64,000 nucleotides of DNA, taken from the NCBI GenBank assembly GCA_018110925.1, contig JAGAZJ010000018.1:62001-126000 (forward strand), read 5' to 3'. Shown here one piece after another: positions 17,870 to 26,560 of this stretch. The stretch is from Oscillospiraceae bacterium (GTDB taxonomy: Bacteria > Bacillota > Clostridia > Oscillospirales > Ruminococcaceae). Below the pieces are notes generated by a model. It was given only the letters and a program-made list of their open reading frames with translations, was not told the origin of the DNA and searched no databases. Position 1 is the first letter of the stretch. Each line of letters starts with the position of its first letter. A program made the position numbers and the translations under genes.

Positions 17870-19555
17870 TTATCCAAGATCAGCTTCAAAGTTCTCAAAT
17901 CCGGGCACATACCATACGCCGTCAAATCCGTCAGAATGGATATATCTCGGTGTATAGCGCATAAGGTCATATCCCTGTGCCGTTGCCATAGTACGGGTCT
18001 TGTTGTCAAATACGATGAAGAAGATGCCCTTTCCCTGCGTGATGAACTCTCGCCCGTTCACAACTGCCGAGGCATATCCCTCGCCTGCGTCGCTCACGAG
18101 CTGAACGGTGTATTTTCCATCATACAGGGAGACTGTCTCCTCTATGCGCCCGTCGTCCATACGCTCAAACGCTTTACTGCCGCCGCTTGCCGCACCGATG
18201 TAGCTTCTCAGGCTCTTGTCGTTGAGGTCGGGGGTCAGCCCCAGCCTGTTGAAGTATGACTGCTCGATAAGCTCGATGTTTCCGATGGTAGAGCCGCTGT
18301 TCACGGCAAATACGGAATAGTCCCCGAGAGAAAGCGTGTAGAGAAAGCTGATGAGAGAGTCGTTCACAAAGCACTCTCTCGGTGTGTCCTCAAGTCTCTG
18401 CATATCCACCACAGCAGGGGAGAATACTGATTTATAGGGGAATACTCCGTGTACTCCCGAATACATACAGTACTGGTTATATCCAAGCGATGACAGATAT
18501 ACCGCACCTGTGAGATATATCGTGAACTTTCCGGCATCGGTCTTCTTTCCTTTTTCCCTGTACTTTTCGGCAAAGAAGCATATTATGTCTGGTACCGCCA
18601 GAAGCACGAAAATATACATATGCAGAGAAAATCTCTCCACCACGAAATGCTTCATGGAGAACAGCCATATAAAGAAATTATACAGCATGAAATTGGTGAA
18701 AAGTGGCGCACTGTCCTTTCTCCAGCCACACAGATATGCTGTAAGGACGATTATCAGCATAACGGCGGGGACGATAATGAAAGCCTTGCTCAGCCCATTG
18801 TTGAGGTATACCGAGTCAAGATAAGGTGTGTAGTGGGTGAATACTTTTGTCACCGCAAGGTCGATCAACTGCTTTGAGAAGATGAAAAGTCCGACAGCAC
18901 AGGCTGACATCACAGGTGTGAATATCCTATGCGGTTTTATGAGCGAGATAAGATATACGGGCAGCATCACCGCCGCCGACAGGTGGAACGTGCAGGCAAG
19001 CAGTATCAGTAGTATCACGGGAATGTGCTTTTTATCCCTCATGAACGGATAAGCAAGGAATATTATCGCCGCCGCCAGGCTCTGACGGGTGAAATTCATC
19101 GTGTTGTAGAAAAACACCAGGCATATGTACAGCCACGCCGAGAGCCAGGGCATCTTGCTGTATCTGCCTATCACATATGAGACAGGCAGTATGCACAGCA
19201 CAGCCATTATGACGTTCAATGCAAGATACTGCACGCTTCTTGGAAATACCGCACCGACTGCCTTGACGATAAGGGCATATCCGGGTTCGTTATCCAGTTT
19301 GGTGAATGCATCTGCAAAACCGTAGTGAAAGTCCAGCTGCAAAAGCATCCTGTCACGGTAGTGGAAATAGTCGTTGCCTATGCCGTAGCGCAGAGAGGCC
19401 ATCGCCGCCATGAAGCCGAAGATCAGAGCGATATATATTATCTTTCCCTTTGTGCCGCCTTTTCTGCATAGCGGATATGCCGCAAGGGCGGTCAGAGCCA
19501 GTAGGATGTAGTATATGGTCAAAAAATCACCTGCGATCTGAAAGCAAAAAATCAC
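17870..19555 (-). CDS. EpsG-family polysaccharide polymerase-like membrane protein, GTG start
   Basis: 561 residues; about 10-12 membrane segments in the first 370 residues with the EpsG-family pattern LRYGIGNDYFHYRD near residue 60, then a soluble C-terminal region of about 180 residues after the last helix. EpsG proteins are thought to polymerise exopolysaccharide repeat units at the membrane. The GTG at 19555 is chosen because AAGGAG lies 6 nt upstream. The C-terminal extension is not usual for the short EpsG proteins. First gene of a unit with the deacetylase and MATE genes, hence a plausible surface-polysaccharide role. Confidence 0.8.
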   Translation of the reverse strand: MIFCFQIAGDFLTIYYILLALTALAAYPLCRKGGTKGKIIYIALIFGFMAAMASLRYGIGNDYFHYRDRMLLQLDFHYGFADAFTKLDNEPGYALIVKAVGAVFPRSVQYLALNVIMAVLCILPVSYVIGRYSKMPWLSAWLYICLVFFYNTMNFTRQSLAAAIIFLAYPFMRDKKHIPVILLILLACTFHLSAAVMLPVYLISLIKPHRIFTPVMSACAVGLFIFSKQLIDLAVTKVFTHYTPYLDSVYLNNGLSKAFIIVPAVMLIIVLTAYLCGWRKDSAPLFTNFMLYNFFIWLFSMKHFVVERFSLHMYIFVLLAVPDIICFFAEKYREKGKKTDAGKFTIYLTGAVYLSSLGYNQYCMYSGVHGVFPYKSVFSPAVVDMQRLEDTPRECFVNDSLISFLYTLSLGDYSVFAVNSGSTIGNIELIEQSYFNRLGLTPDLNDKSLRSYIGAASGGSKAFERMDDGRIEETVSLYDGKYTVQLVSDAGEGYASAVVNGREFITQGKGIFFIVFDNKTRTMATAQGYDLMRYTPRYIHSDGFDGVWYVPGFENFEADLG

Positions 19556-19615
19556 GGTGCGCTCCTTGAAGGAATGCCCGTTTCGGGAAAAGTATTCTTA
19601 AATGTCTATAAGTAA

Positions 19616-19644
19616 AGTATAGCACAGACGGTGGGTCACGTCAA
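19616..19644 (-). promoter_or_regulatory. Promoter of EpsG-deacetylase-MATE unit
   Basis: Minus strand TTGACG (19644-19639), 17 nt, TATACT (19621-19616). A small CCCGTTTCGGG hairpin lies in the leader at 19577-19587. The remaining bases up to 19784 hold nothing else recognisable. Confidence 0.75.
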
Positions 19645-19784
19645 TGATTTATTGACGATATTTGCCTACAAAATATTTGCAGATAAGAGACGTTTATTGC
19701 ACAAAAATCATAATCCGCCGATCCGGGACGGTCCGTGTTGCATTTTACACAAAGGGTACATCGTAAAAATGTTGAATGTAATCG

Positions 19785-19814
19785 TTGACATTTTGGCAAA
19801 TATTATGCTATAAT
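19785..19814 (+). promoter_or_regulatory. Promoter of solute-binding lipoprotein gene
   Basis: TTGACA (19785-19790), 18 nt, TATAAT (19809-19814). The frame start at 19813 lies inside the -10 box and cannot be used from this promoter. Confidence 0.8.
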
Positions 19815-19869
19815 GACAAAAATACGGTGTGGTGCCATATGGATGAAAGAATATGAAAGGCGGATCGTT

Positions 19870-21303
19870 ATGAGATACAGACGCACTGCGGCAGGCATAG
19901 CAGCGGCGGTACTGACAGCGGGTCTGTCCTCCTGTGCAGGCGCATCGGAGGAGACCACCACGACTGCGGCGACGACCCCTGCCGTCACGGTAGAGGTGAA
20001 TACAGAGACCCTTGCTCCGGAGGAAGCTGAGACTATGGATGACGTGGCCGACCTTCTGAAGGATGAGGAGCTTGAAAACAAGACTATCAAGTGGTTCTCA
20101 TTCTATGACCCGTTCAATGCCACAGAATCGGGCAATACGAAGTCGCTTTCCCTTGAACTGTTTGAAAGGAAATACGGTGGCAGGATAGAGTATATACCCA
20201 CCACTTGGAACCAGAGATTTACTGACCTGTCCACCAATATCCTCGGCGGAACGGGCATAGACTTTATCCCCGGCGGAGATCTTGATTCATATCCCAAGGG
20301 CGTGCCGAACGGGCAGTTTCAGGCGTTTGACCGGTATGTTGACTTCAACGACGGCCTGTGGAGCAATGTCAGGGAGCTCAACGACCAGTTCGGGCTGAAC
20401 GGTTCTCACTACATAATGTGTACACAGGCAACTGCGAACGAGGTAGTGTTCTATAACAGGCAGACCATCGAATCACAGGGCTTTGAAGACCCTGCGGAGC
20501 TTCTTGACAAGGGCGAATGGACACTGTCAAAGTTCAGGGAGATGCTCACTGCCTATGTAGACCCCGAGGCTGAGCAGTACGGCCTTGACGGGTGGTTCAA
20601 CGAGAAGCCCATTATGCTCTCATGCGGAGTTGCGCCCGTTGAGCTCAAAGACGGCAGACTGGTGTCAAATCTCTATGATGAGAGGCTTGAAGGGGTCATG
20701 GACTTTATGTACAGCCTCAACCAGACGGGGCTTGTGCTTGACAAATCGCTCTTTGACTGGACAGTGCATCCCGAATTCATTGTTGAGGGGAAGGAGCTTT
20801 TCTATATCTCGGGTATGTATGCCGCTGAGGGCGCTCCCGAAATATGGACGATACAGTTCGGAGATCCCGAGGACGTTATGTTCGTCCCCATACCGAGGGA
20901 TGAGAACGCCGATGAGTACTATCTCACCGCAGGCCTCGAAGCCTTCATGCTCTGCAAGGGCGCAGGCAATCCCGAGGGCACGGCAAGGTTCATGGAGTGC
21001 ATACTCGCATCAAACTTTGATGAGAGCGCACAGGAGATCGCTGACCGCAAGCGCCGTGACGATTACGGCTGGACTGATGACATGATAGAGATGCGTCACA
21101 GGATCACCGAAATGACTGCAGAGCACCCGATGTACTCCATACACACAGGCTGTCCCTCGGATATGTATGACCTGCTTGACAGCGGCGAGACCGGTATAAG
21201 AGCCGCATTCTACGGTCATGACTGGCCGAGTGTCCGTGAGGGTCTCGCACCTGCCGTAGATATACTTGTGGATGAGTTCAACAAGGCTCTTGACGAGTCC
21301 TGA
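19870..21303 (+). CDS. Extracellular solute-binding lipoprotein, orphan
   Basis: Start ATG 19870 follows AAAGGCGG by 7 nt; signal peptide with lipobox LSSC, then a Thr/Val/Glu linker. From about residue 60 the sequence has the family 1 carbohydrate-binding protein pattern: LELFERKYGGRIEYIPTTW, VDFNDGLW, NEVVFYNRQTIESQGFEDP, and the C-terminal hinge helices. It should capture a sugar or oligosaccharide at the cell surface. No ABC permease or ATPase gene is next to it, so it must borrow a remote transporter or act as a sensor. 477 residues; isolated transcription unit. Confidence 0.85.
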   Translation: MRYRRTAAGIAAAVLTAGLSSCAGASEETTTTAATTPAVTVEVNTETLAPEEAETMDDVADLLKDEELENKTIKWFSFYDPFNATESGNTKSLSLELFERKYGGRIEYIPTTWNQRFTDLSTNILGGTGIDFIPGGDLDSYPKGVPNGQFQAFDRYVDFNDGLWSNVRELNDQFGLNGSHYIMCTQATANEVVFYNRQTIESQGFEDPAELLDKGEWTLSKFREMLTAYVDPEAEQYGLDGWFNEKPIMLSCGVAPVELKDGRLVSNLYDERLEGVMDFMYSLNQTGLVLDKSLFDWTVHPEFIVEGKELFYISGMYAAEGAPEIWTIQFGDPEDVMFVPIPRDENADEYYLTAGLEAFMLCKGAGNPEGTARFMECILASNFDESAQEIADRKRRDDYGWTDDMIEMRHRITEMTAEHPMYSIHTGCPSDMYDLLDSGETGIRAAFYGHDWPSVREGLAPAVDILVDEFNKALDES

Positions 21304-21315
21304 ACAGAATTTCAG

Positions 21316-21357
21316 ATCGTCCCCTGCGCCGATCATATGCTTGGCGCAGGGGACGAT
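21316..21357 (+). terminator. 15-bp hairpin between convergent genes
   Basis: ATCGTCCCCTGCGCC, 12-nt loop, GGCGCAGGGGACGAT: a perfect GC-rich stem covering the last codons of the minus-strand GNAT gene. On the plus strand a T6 run follows 10 nt later. Likely ends the solute-binding gene transcript; the tail spacing is unusual. Confidence 0.6.
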
Positions 21358-21860
21358 GTATCAGTATTTTTTACATATCTTATCTCACGCTTGTTCCAGC
21401 GCCTGAAAATCTTGTCTCTCCCGTCGAGGGAGTATCCGTTCTTTTCGTAAAACTTTCTGCCTGATTCGTTTTCTTCCAGTACCCAGACAACGGATACGCA
21501 GATGCCGTTCTCTCTGCCTTTCTGTTCAAAAAAGCGCATCATTTCGGAGCCGATGCCCATTCTCATATGATCGGGATCAACATAGAGATAATGGAGCTCA
21601 AAGGCATCCTTTCTGTCTTCATCTTCACACTTCCCGATGCCCATCATCGCCGTGATGATGCCTGTATCGGGATCTTCGCATACATACACTCCGAAACGCT
21701 TTTGTTCTATCCAGTTTTTATGGACAGGTATTCGGTTCTCGACAGACAAGTCTCTGTACAGGCATTCATCGGGAAGAATGTCTTTATAGGCGTATCTGCT
21801 GCTGAAAACATCTATCTCGGCTATTCGGGCAGAGTCACTGACGTTTGCCTCACGGATCAT
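21333..21860 (-). CDS. GNAT-family N-acetyltransferase
   Basis: 175 residues with the GNAT fold: N-terminal IREANVSDSARIAEI, the beta4 strand LHYLYVDPDHMRMGIGSEMM with the acetyl-CoA pyrophosphate loop (RMGIGS replaces the common R/Q-x-x-G-x-G/A), and the C-terminal FYEKNGYSLDGRDKIFRRW. Cytosolic acetyl transfer from acetyl-CoA; the acceptor is unknown. GGGGG precedes the ATG. It starts 21 bp after mgtE on the same strand and is probably co-transcribed; its 3' end lies in the strong hairpin at 21316-21357. Confidence 0.9.
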   Translation of the reverse strand: MIREANVSDSARIAEIDVFSSRYAYKDILPDECLYRDLSVENRIPVHKNWIEQKRFGVYVCEDPDTGIITAMMGIGKCEDEDRKDAFELHYLYVDPDHMRMGIGSEMMRFFEQKGRENGICVSVVWVLEENESGRKFYEKNGYSLDGRDKIFRRWNKREIRYVKNTDTSSPAPSI

Positions 21861-21881
21861 TTTGTCACCCCCACTGTCATA

Positions 21882-23291
21882 TCATGAAAGACCCATGACA
21901 TTTATCAGTAACAACCAGCTGAGCCCATAGTAGGACACCACTGCAACAAGGTCGTTGACGGTAGTTATGAGCGGACCCGATGCCGCCGCAGGGTCTATCT
22001 TCATTCTCTTGAAAAACAGCGGTATGAGCGTGCCCACGGCACTTGATATGAGCATGGCGAGCATGAGCGCCGCACCTATGCAGCCCGACACCGCAAATGA
22101 GAACACGGCGTCCCTGTGCTTGAAAAGCATGATGTACAGCCCTACAAAAGCAAATGAAACTATGCCCATGATAAGTCCGCCGCTGAATCCGACTTTCAGC
22201 TCCTTTGAAACGAGTTTGAACTTCTGTGCGGCGGTCAGCTCCTCCGCCATAAGTACCCTTATCGTCACAGCCAGCGACTGTGTGCCGACGTTGCCCGCCA
22301 TATCCAGTATCAGCGACTGAAAAGCCATTATCAGAGTCAGCTGGGAGATCACTCTCTCAAACATTCCCACCACTGCCGACACTATAAGTCCGAGCCCCAG
22401 AAGTATCGTCAGCCACGGCAGGCGTTTTATCATGCTCTGTCTGAGCGGTTCGTGAAGATCCTCCTCCGAGGTAAGACCTGCAAGACGGGCGTAGTCCTCG
22501 CTCATCTCGTCGTCTACCACGCCGATCATGCTCCTTGCGGTGATAACGCCGATCATCCTGTTTGATGCATCGAGGACGGGCACGGAGCTTTCGGAATAGT
22601 CCTTCAGACGCTCAAGACAGTCATCCGTCTCCTCATTGCCGTATACATAGGGGAATGAGGTCATCACAAGGCTGTCAAGGCTCTCTGCGTTCTGTGAGGT
22701 TATAAGGTCTCTCAGATCTACCGCACCGCAGTATGAACCGCTTTCGTCCTCTACGAATATGGTCGATATATTGTCATTGTCCGCCGCCTGTCTCACTACT
22801 TCTTTCATGGCGCTCTTTACGGAAAGGTCGTCCTTTATGACTATGCAGTTCGTGGTCATATGAGAGCCTATCTCGCTTTCATCAAATGCGGCGATCATGC
22901 TGAGCTCTTTTTTGATGTCCTCGGGCATAAGCTCGATCAGGAGCTCTCTGTAATCTCTCGACAGCTCACGGAGTATGTCTGCGGCCGTGTCTGTTTCAAG
23001 GCGGGATATGACAGCCGCCGCCTTTTTCGGCTCCATTTCGGGAAGATAGCTCTTCGCTTCCTCCTCGTCGATGTATTCAAATACCTCGGACAGCATATCC
23101 GCAGTGCATATGCGGAAAAGTCTCTTGCGTTCCTGCACGGTGAGCTTTGGCAGTATATCCGCTATGTCACTGCCGTGAAAGTCCGACAGCTTCTGCTGCA
23201 TCAACTTCGGGGAGGTGTTGCCCCTTATTGCGGCGATTATCTCACCACAGTGGTCACGGTCTGCCGAGATGATCTCGTTCTGTGTGTTCAT
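21882..23291 (-). CDS. mgtE: Magnesium transporter MgtE
   Basis: 469 residues with the full MgtE architecture: N-terminal superhelical domain (about 30-135, ending GSHMTTNCIVI), tandem CBS domains (about 140-265) that sense cytosolic Mg2+, a connecting plug helix, and five membrane helices (about 285-469) with the conserved pore region around GNVGTQSLAVTIR. A homodimeric Mg2+-gated channel for uptake. AAAGGAC precedes the ATG. The long leader carries an M-box-like RNA and an intrinsic terminator, so the gene appears switched off by Mg2+ through attenuation. A GNAT gene follows. Confidence 0.96.
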   Translation of the reverse strand: MNTQNEIISADRDHCGEIIAAIRGNTSPKLMQQKLSDFHGSDIADILPKLTVQERKRLFRICTADMLSEVFEYIDEEEAKSYLPEMEPKKAAAVISRLETDTAADILRELSRDYRELLIELMPEDIKKELSMIAAFDESEIGSHMTTNCIVIKDDLSVKSAMKEVVRQAADNDNISTIFVEDESGSYCGAVDLRDLITSQNAESLDSLVMTSFPYVYGNEETDDCLERLKDYSESSVPVLDASNRMIGVITARSMIGVVDDEMSEDYARLAGLTSEEDLHEPLRQSMIKRLPWLTILLGLGLIVSAVVGMFERVISQLTLIMAFQSLILDMAGNVGTQSLAVTIRVLMAEELTAAQKFKLVSKELKVGFSGGLIMGIVSFAFVGLYIMLFKHRDAVFSFAVSGCIGAALMLAMLISSAVGTLIPLFFKRMKIDPAAASGPLITTVNDLVAVVSYYGLSWLLLINVMGLS

Positions 23292-23330
23292 ACTATCACG
23301 TCCTTTTCTCTGTTATCGGGAAAAGGCCAG

Positions 23331-23376
23331 GGAAAAAGCTCCCCATGACATACCGCCCGGCAGGCCATGGGGAGCA
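23331..23376 (-). terminator. Attenuator terminator in the mgtE leader
   Basis: Minus strand GCTCCCCATG (23375-23366), a GC-rich loop, CATGGGGAGC (23347-23338), then T5 (23337-23331 region). It lies between the riboswitch-like element and the mgtE start, the standard position for an expression platform. Confidence 0.85.
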
Positions 23377-23502
23377 TCACAAATTCAGGTCAATGCGCAC
23401 GGACACACCGTGCTGTCACCGATAAGGCAATGCACAGACCATAGTCATGATGTTTCCTTGACCCGCAACTGTCTGTACTCATTTGCCTCACCTCACAATC
23501 AT
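23377..23502 (-). ncRNA. M-box-like magnesium riboswitch aptamer
   Basis: Right after the promoter, the minus strand reads GTGAGGTGAGGC (centred on 23485-23496), the conserved 5' core of the ykoK/M-box leader, then GGGTCAAGGAAA-CATCATGAC and CATTGCCTTATCGG, which resemble the conserved internal loops. It is followed by an intrinsic terminator and mgtE. M-box RNAs bind several Mg2+ ions and terminate transcription when Mg2+ is sufficient. The assignment rests on short sequence similarity and context; no covariance search was run. Confidence 0.75.
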
Positions 23503-23508
23503 GAAACC

Positions 23509-23537
23509 ATTTTACCACATCACGGCGCTCCTGTCAA
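23509..23537 (-). promoter_or_regulatory. Promoter of mgtE leader
   Basis: Minus strand TTGACA (23537-23532), 17 nt, TAAAAT (23514-23509). The RNA would begin about 20 nt before the conserved M-box GGTGAGGC. Bases 23538-23648 toward rpsO hold nothing else recognisable. Confidence 0.85.
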
Positions 23538-23648
23538 GCCTTGAACGACAGAAATCAGAGGAGACCGCCTGCCGTGAAATCACACAGCTTTGAAGCCATA
23601 CCGGCGGGAAATTTCTATCACCTTCAACGAAAAAATCTGAAAAAAGAC

Positions 23649-23677
23649 TTTACAAAACCGGATTTGTGTGTTATAAT
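23649..23677 (+). promoter_or_regulatory. rpsO promoter
   Basis: TTTACA (23649-23654), 17 nt, TATAAT (23672-23677). Confidence 0.8.
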
Positions 23678-23683
23678 ATCAGA

Positions 23684-23810
23684 CGTGTGCAGAGCCGTTT
23701 GAGGCTCATGCGCTTTCCCATAGCTCTGTTTCCGGGGAAAAGCCCCTTTCGGGGAGACACCCGGCCGGTCACTGGGCATGAGGAGAATAATTTCAAAGAG
23801 GTGTTTTTCA
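23684..23810 (+). ncRNA. rpsO leader, candidate S15 autoregulatory RNA
   Basis: A 127-nt leader separates the promoter from rpsO. It contains foldable parts, including GCCCC-TTT-CGGGG-type pairing at about 23753-23766 and GCCGTTTGAGGC. S15 binds its own mRNA in many bacteria through varied three-way junctions; whether this leader does so is inference from position and structure only. Confidence 0.4.
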
Positions 23811-24077
23811 ATGATGCAGAAGAACGAAAAGACAGCTATTATCGAGCAGTACAGACTCAGCGAGACTGATACCGGCTCACCCGAGGTGCAGATCGCTATC
23901 CTCACCAAGAGGATCAAGGATCTTACCGAACATCTCAAGGTTCACAAGAACGATCATCACTCCAGAAGAGGTCTTCAGAAGATGGTCGGTCACAGACGCA
24001 ACCTTCTCGGCTATCTCCAGAAGAATGATATCGAGAGATACCGTGCTATAATAGCTAAGCTCGGTCTCCGTAAGTAA
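23811..24077 (+). CDS. rpsO: 30S ribosomal protein S15
   Basis: 88 residues, full length. The diagnostic stretch [17 protein letters not shown] is followed by [25 protein letters not shown], the 16S rRNA helix 20-22 binding face. ATG 23811 lies after AAAGAGGTG; the in-frame ATG upstream at 23778 (MRRIIS) is rejected because S15 proteins begin near MMQKNEK. It binds early in small-subunit assembly. It is followed by pnp, the ancestral rpsO-pnp order, with a structured intergenic region. Confidence 0.97.
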   Translation: MMQKNEKTAIIEQYRLSETDTGSPEVQIAILTKRIKDLTEHLKVHKNDHHSRRGLQKMVGHRRNLLGYLQKNDIERYRAIIAKLGLRK

Positions 24078-24114
24078 TTTTCATCCGGCGGGACGACCCG
24101 TCAGAAGGACAGGC

Positions 24115-24159
24115 ATCGGGCATTTCGGGATATCCGCAATGCCCGATTGTGTAATTTTT
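24115..24159 (+). terminator. Terminator-like hairpin after rpsO
   Basis: ATCGGGCATT (24115-24124) pairs with AATGCCCGAT (24138-24147), with an inner CGG-gatat-CCG stem; TTTTT follows 8 nt later. It may partly terminate the rpsO transcript or act as a processing signal before pnp. Confidence 0.6.
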
Positions 24160-24172
24160 GGTCAGGCGGCAG

Positions 24173-24225
24173 GTTAATAATAAACCGAACGCATGAGCGC
24201 ATCGTGCTGTGGGTTTATTATTAAC
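24173..24225 (+). other. 14-bp inverted repeat in the pnp leader
   Basis: GTTAATAATAAACC (24173-24186) and GGTTTATTATTAAC (24212-24225) are perfect reverse complements enclosing 25 nt. No T-run follows, so it is not a terminator. It ends 28 bp before the pnp start codon. In E. coli a similar leader stem is cut by RNase III and then used by PNPase for autoregulation; the same role here is inference. Confidence 0.7.
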
Positions 24226-24253
24226 GCCGTTAAGACCTATCAGGAGGTTAAAT

Positions 24254-26380
24254 ATGAATACGGCAAAGACTTTTGACAATTACAGAGTTTTTAAGACCGA
24301 ATTCGCAGGCAGAGAGCTTGTTGTAGAAACAGGCAAGACCTGTGAGCTTTCCAACGGTTCCTGCTGGGTTCGCTACGGCGACACCACCGTAATGGCAAAC
24401 GTTACAGCAAGCGTAAAGCCCAGGGACGGCATCGACTTCTTCCCTCTCTCGGTTGACTATGAGGAGAAGCTCTATTCCGTGGGCAGGATCCCCGGCTCTT
24501 TCACAAAGCGCGAGGGCAAGCCCTCAGAGAAGGCGATACTCACATCCCGTTTGGTAGACAGACCTATCCGCCCTCTCTTCCCCAAGGATATGAGAAACGA
24601 CGTATCCGTTGTTATGACTGTGCTCTCCGTTGACCCCGACAATTCCCCCGAGATAGTCGGCATGATAGCTACATCTATCGCCATTTCCATCTCCGATATC
24701 CCCTGGAACGGCCCTGTGGGCGGTATCTCCGTCGGTCTTGTTGACGGCGAGATAGTCCTCAACCCCACTCTGGAGCAGAGAGCGCACAACGACCTCAATC
24801 TCACCGTTGCAGGTACTATGGAGAAGGTCGTTATGATCGAGGCAGGCGCTAACGAGATAGACGACGACACTATGCTCGAAGCTATCATCAAGGGTCATGA
24901 GGAGATCAAGAAGATAGTTGCCTTCATCAACGATATCCGTGCACAGATAGGCAAGAAGAAGTTTGAATTTGAGTCTCAGGAAGTCGATCACGATATGTTC
25001 GACGCTATCGAGGCATTTGCATCTGACAGGGTGAAGGTCGCTCTTGATACAGATGACAAGAACAAGCGTGAGGAAATGCTCAACCCAATAAAGGACGACA
25101 TCCACGCAAAGTTTGACGAGCTCTATCCCGAGAAGGAGCTCATGATAGACGAATGCATCTACAAGCTCCAGAAGAAGATAGTAAGGAACTGGCTCTATGA
25201 GGGCAAGCGTGTTGACGGCAGAGGTCTTGACGACATCCGTCCTCTTGCAGCAGAGGTAGGACTTCTTCCGAGAGTTCACGGTTCGGGTCTCTTCACAAGA
25301 GGTCAGACGCAGGTGCTCACGATAGCTACTCTCGCTCCCGTCAGCGAGGCTCAGAAGATAGACGGTCTCGACGAGGAAGACTCCAAGAGATATATGCATC
25401 ACTACAACTTCCCCTCCTACTCCGTAGGTGAGACAAAGCCCTCCAGAGGTCCAGGCAGACGTGAGATAGGCCACGGCGCACTCGCAGAGAGAGCACTTCT
25501 CCCTGTTATACCTCCCGTTGAGGAATTCCCCTATGCGCTCAGACTCGTTTCCGAGGTGCTCTCCTCCAACGGTTCTACATCGCAGGGCTCTATCTGCGGC
25601 TCCACACTCGCACTCATGGATGCGGGCGTGCCCATAAAGGCTCCCGTTGCAGGTATCTCCTGCGGTCTTATCACCAGAGACGACGGTTCATTCCAGACTA
25701 TGGTGGATATACAGGGACTTGAGGACTTCTTCGGAGATATGGACTTCAAGGTTGGCGGTACCAAGAAGGGCATCACCGCTATACAGGTCGATATCAAGGT
25801 GGATGGTCTTACCTATGACATCATCAGGGAAGCGTTCGCAAAGACCCACAAGGCAAGGGATTATATCCTCGACGAAGTAATGCTCAAGGCTATACCTACA
25901 TACCGCAGCGAGGTCGGCAAGTATGCGCCCAAGATGCTCAGGACAATCGTTCCCGTTGACAAGATCAGAGAAGTCATCGGTCAGGGCGGCAAGGTCATTC
26001 AGAAGATCTCTGCTGACTGCAACGTCAAGATCGACATCAACGATGACGGCAACGTATTCATCAGCGGCATAGACTCAGCAGACTGCAAGAAGGCTCTCCA
26101 GATAATCGAGACCATCGCTCACGACCCCGAAGTAGGCGCTATCTACAAGGGCAAGGTAGTAAAGCTCATGACCTTCGGCGCATTCGTAGAGATAGCTCCC
26201 GGCAAGGACGGTCTCGTTCATATCTCCAAGCTCGACAAGCAGCGTGTTGAGAATGTTGAGGACGTAGTTTCCGTAGGTGACGAGATAGTAGTAAAGGTAA
26301 TGGAGATCGACAGCCAGGGCAGGATAAACCTCTCCCGCAAGGATGCTCTCGCAGACCTTGAAGCAAAGAAGAACAGCTGA
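24254..26380 (+). CDS. pnp: Polyribonucleotide nucleotidyltransferase (PNPase)
   Basis: 708 residues. Trimeric 3'-5' phosphorolytic exoribonuclease that degrades mRNA using inorganic phosphate. It has two RNase PH domains (about 10-220 and 310-540) joined by the helical domain, with the second-core motifs GSGLFTRGQTQVL, FPSYSVGETKPSRGPGRREIGHGALAERAL and FFGDMDFKVGGTKKGITAIQVDIK, then KH (about 555-615) and S1 (about 620-700) RNA-binding domains. AGGAGG precedes ATG 24254; the longer frame from 24209 begins inside the leader hairpin. It follows rpsO and ends at a strong terminator. Confidence 0.97.
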   Translation: MNTAKTFDNYRVFKTEFAGRELVVETGKTCELSNGSCWVRYGDTTVMANVTASVKPRDGIDFFPLSVDYEEKLYSVGRIPGSFTKREGKPSEKAILTSRLVDRPIRPLFPKDMRNDVSVVMTVLSVDPDNSPEIVGMIATSIAISISDIPWNGPVGGISVGLVDGEIVLNPTLEQRAHNDLNLTVAGTMEKVVMIEAGANEIDDDTMLEAIIKGHEEIKKIVAFINDIRAQIGKKKFEFESQEVDHDMFDAIEAFASDRVKVALDTDDKNKREEMLNPIKDDIHAKFDELYPEKELMIDECIYKLQKKIVRNWLYEGKRVDGRGLDDIRPLAAEVGLLPRVHGSGLFTRGQTQVLTIATLAPVSEAQKIDGLDEEDSKRYMHHYNFPSYSVGETKPSRGPGRREIGHGALAERALLPVIPPVEEFPYALRLVSEVLSSNGSTSQGSICGSTLALMDAGVPIKAPVAGISCGLITRDDGSFQTMVDIQGLEDFFGDMDFKVGGTKKGITAIQVDIKVDGLTYDIIREAFAKTHKARDYILDEVMLKAIPTYRSEVGKYAPKMLRTIVPVDKIREVIGQGGKVIQKISADCNVKIDINDDGNVFISGIDSADCKKALQIIETIAHDPEVGAIYKGKVVKLMTFGAFVEIAPGKDGLVHISKLDKQRVENVEDVVSVGDEIVVKVMEIDSQGRINLSRKDALADLEAKKNS

Positions 26381-26397
26381 TCGGCATAAGATACCGA

Positions 26398-26427
26398 GCC
26401 GTACACTCGCACAGTGTACGGCTTTTT
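26398..26427 (+). terminator. Terminator after pnp
   Basis: GCCGTACACT, 5-nt loop, AGTGTACGGC, T5. Confidence 0.93.
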
Positions 26428-26456
26428 GATACATATGTTATTAGCACGGTTAATAT

Positions 26457-26501
26457 TTGTGCAATATATCTATTGAAAAAAATGCACAATTATAGTATGA
26501 T
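26457..26501 (+). promoter_or_regulatory. glgP promoter flanked by an inverted repeat
   Basis: TTGAAA (26473-26478), 17 nt, TATGAT (26496-26501). TTGTGCA (26457-26463) and TGCACAA (26483-26489) form a perfect inverted repeat around the -35 box, suitable for a dimeric repressor. Confidence 0.7.
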
Positions 26502-26560
26502 AGCTATGTATGGCAAACTATTGTTTGTTTGAAAAAGAAAATGAAGTTAGGAGAGCTGTT

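Noticed and set aside
26510..26560. Upstream ATG for glgP
   Set aside because: Coincides with the predicted transcription start; the ATG at 26561 has AGGAG and a family-like N-terminus.
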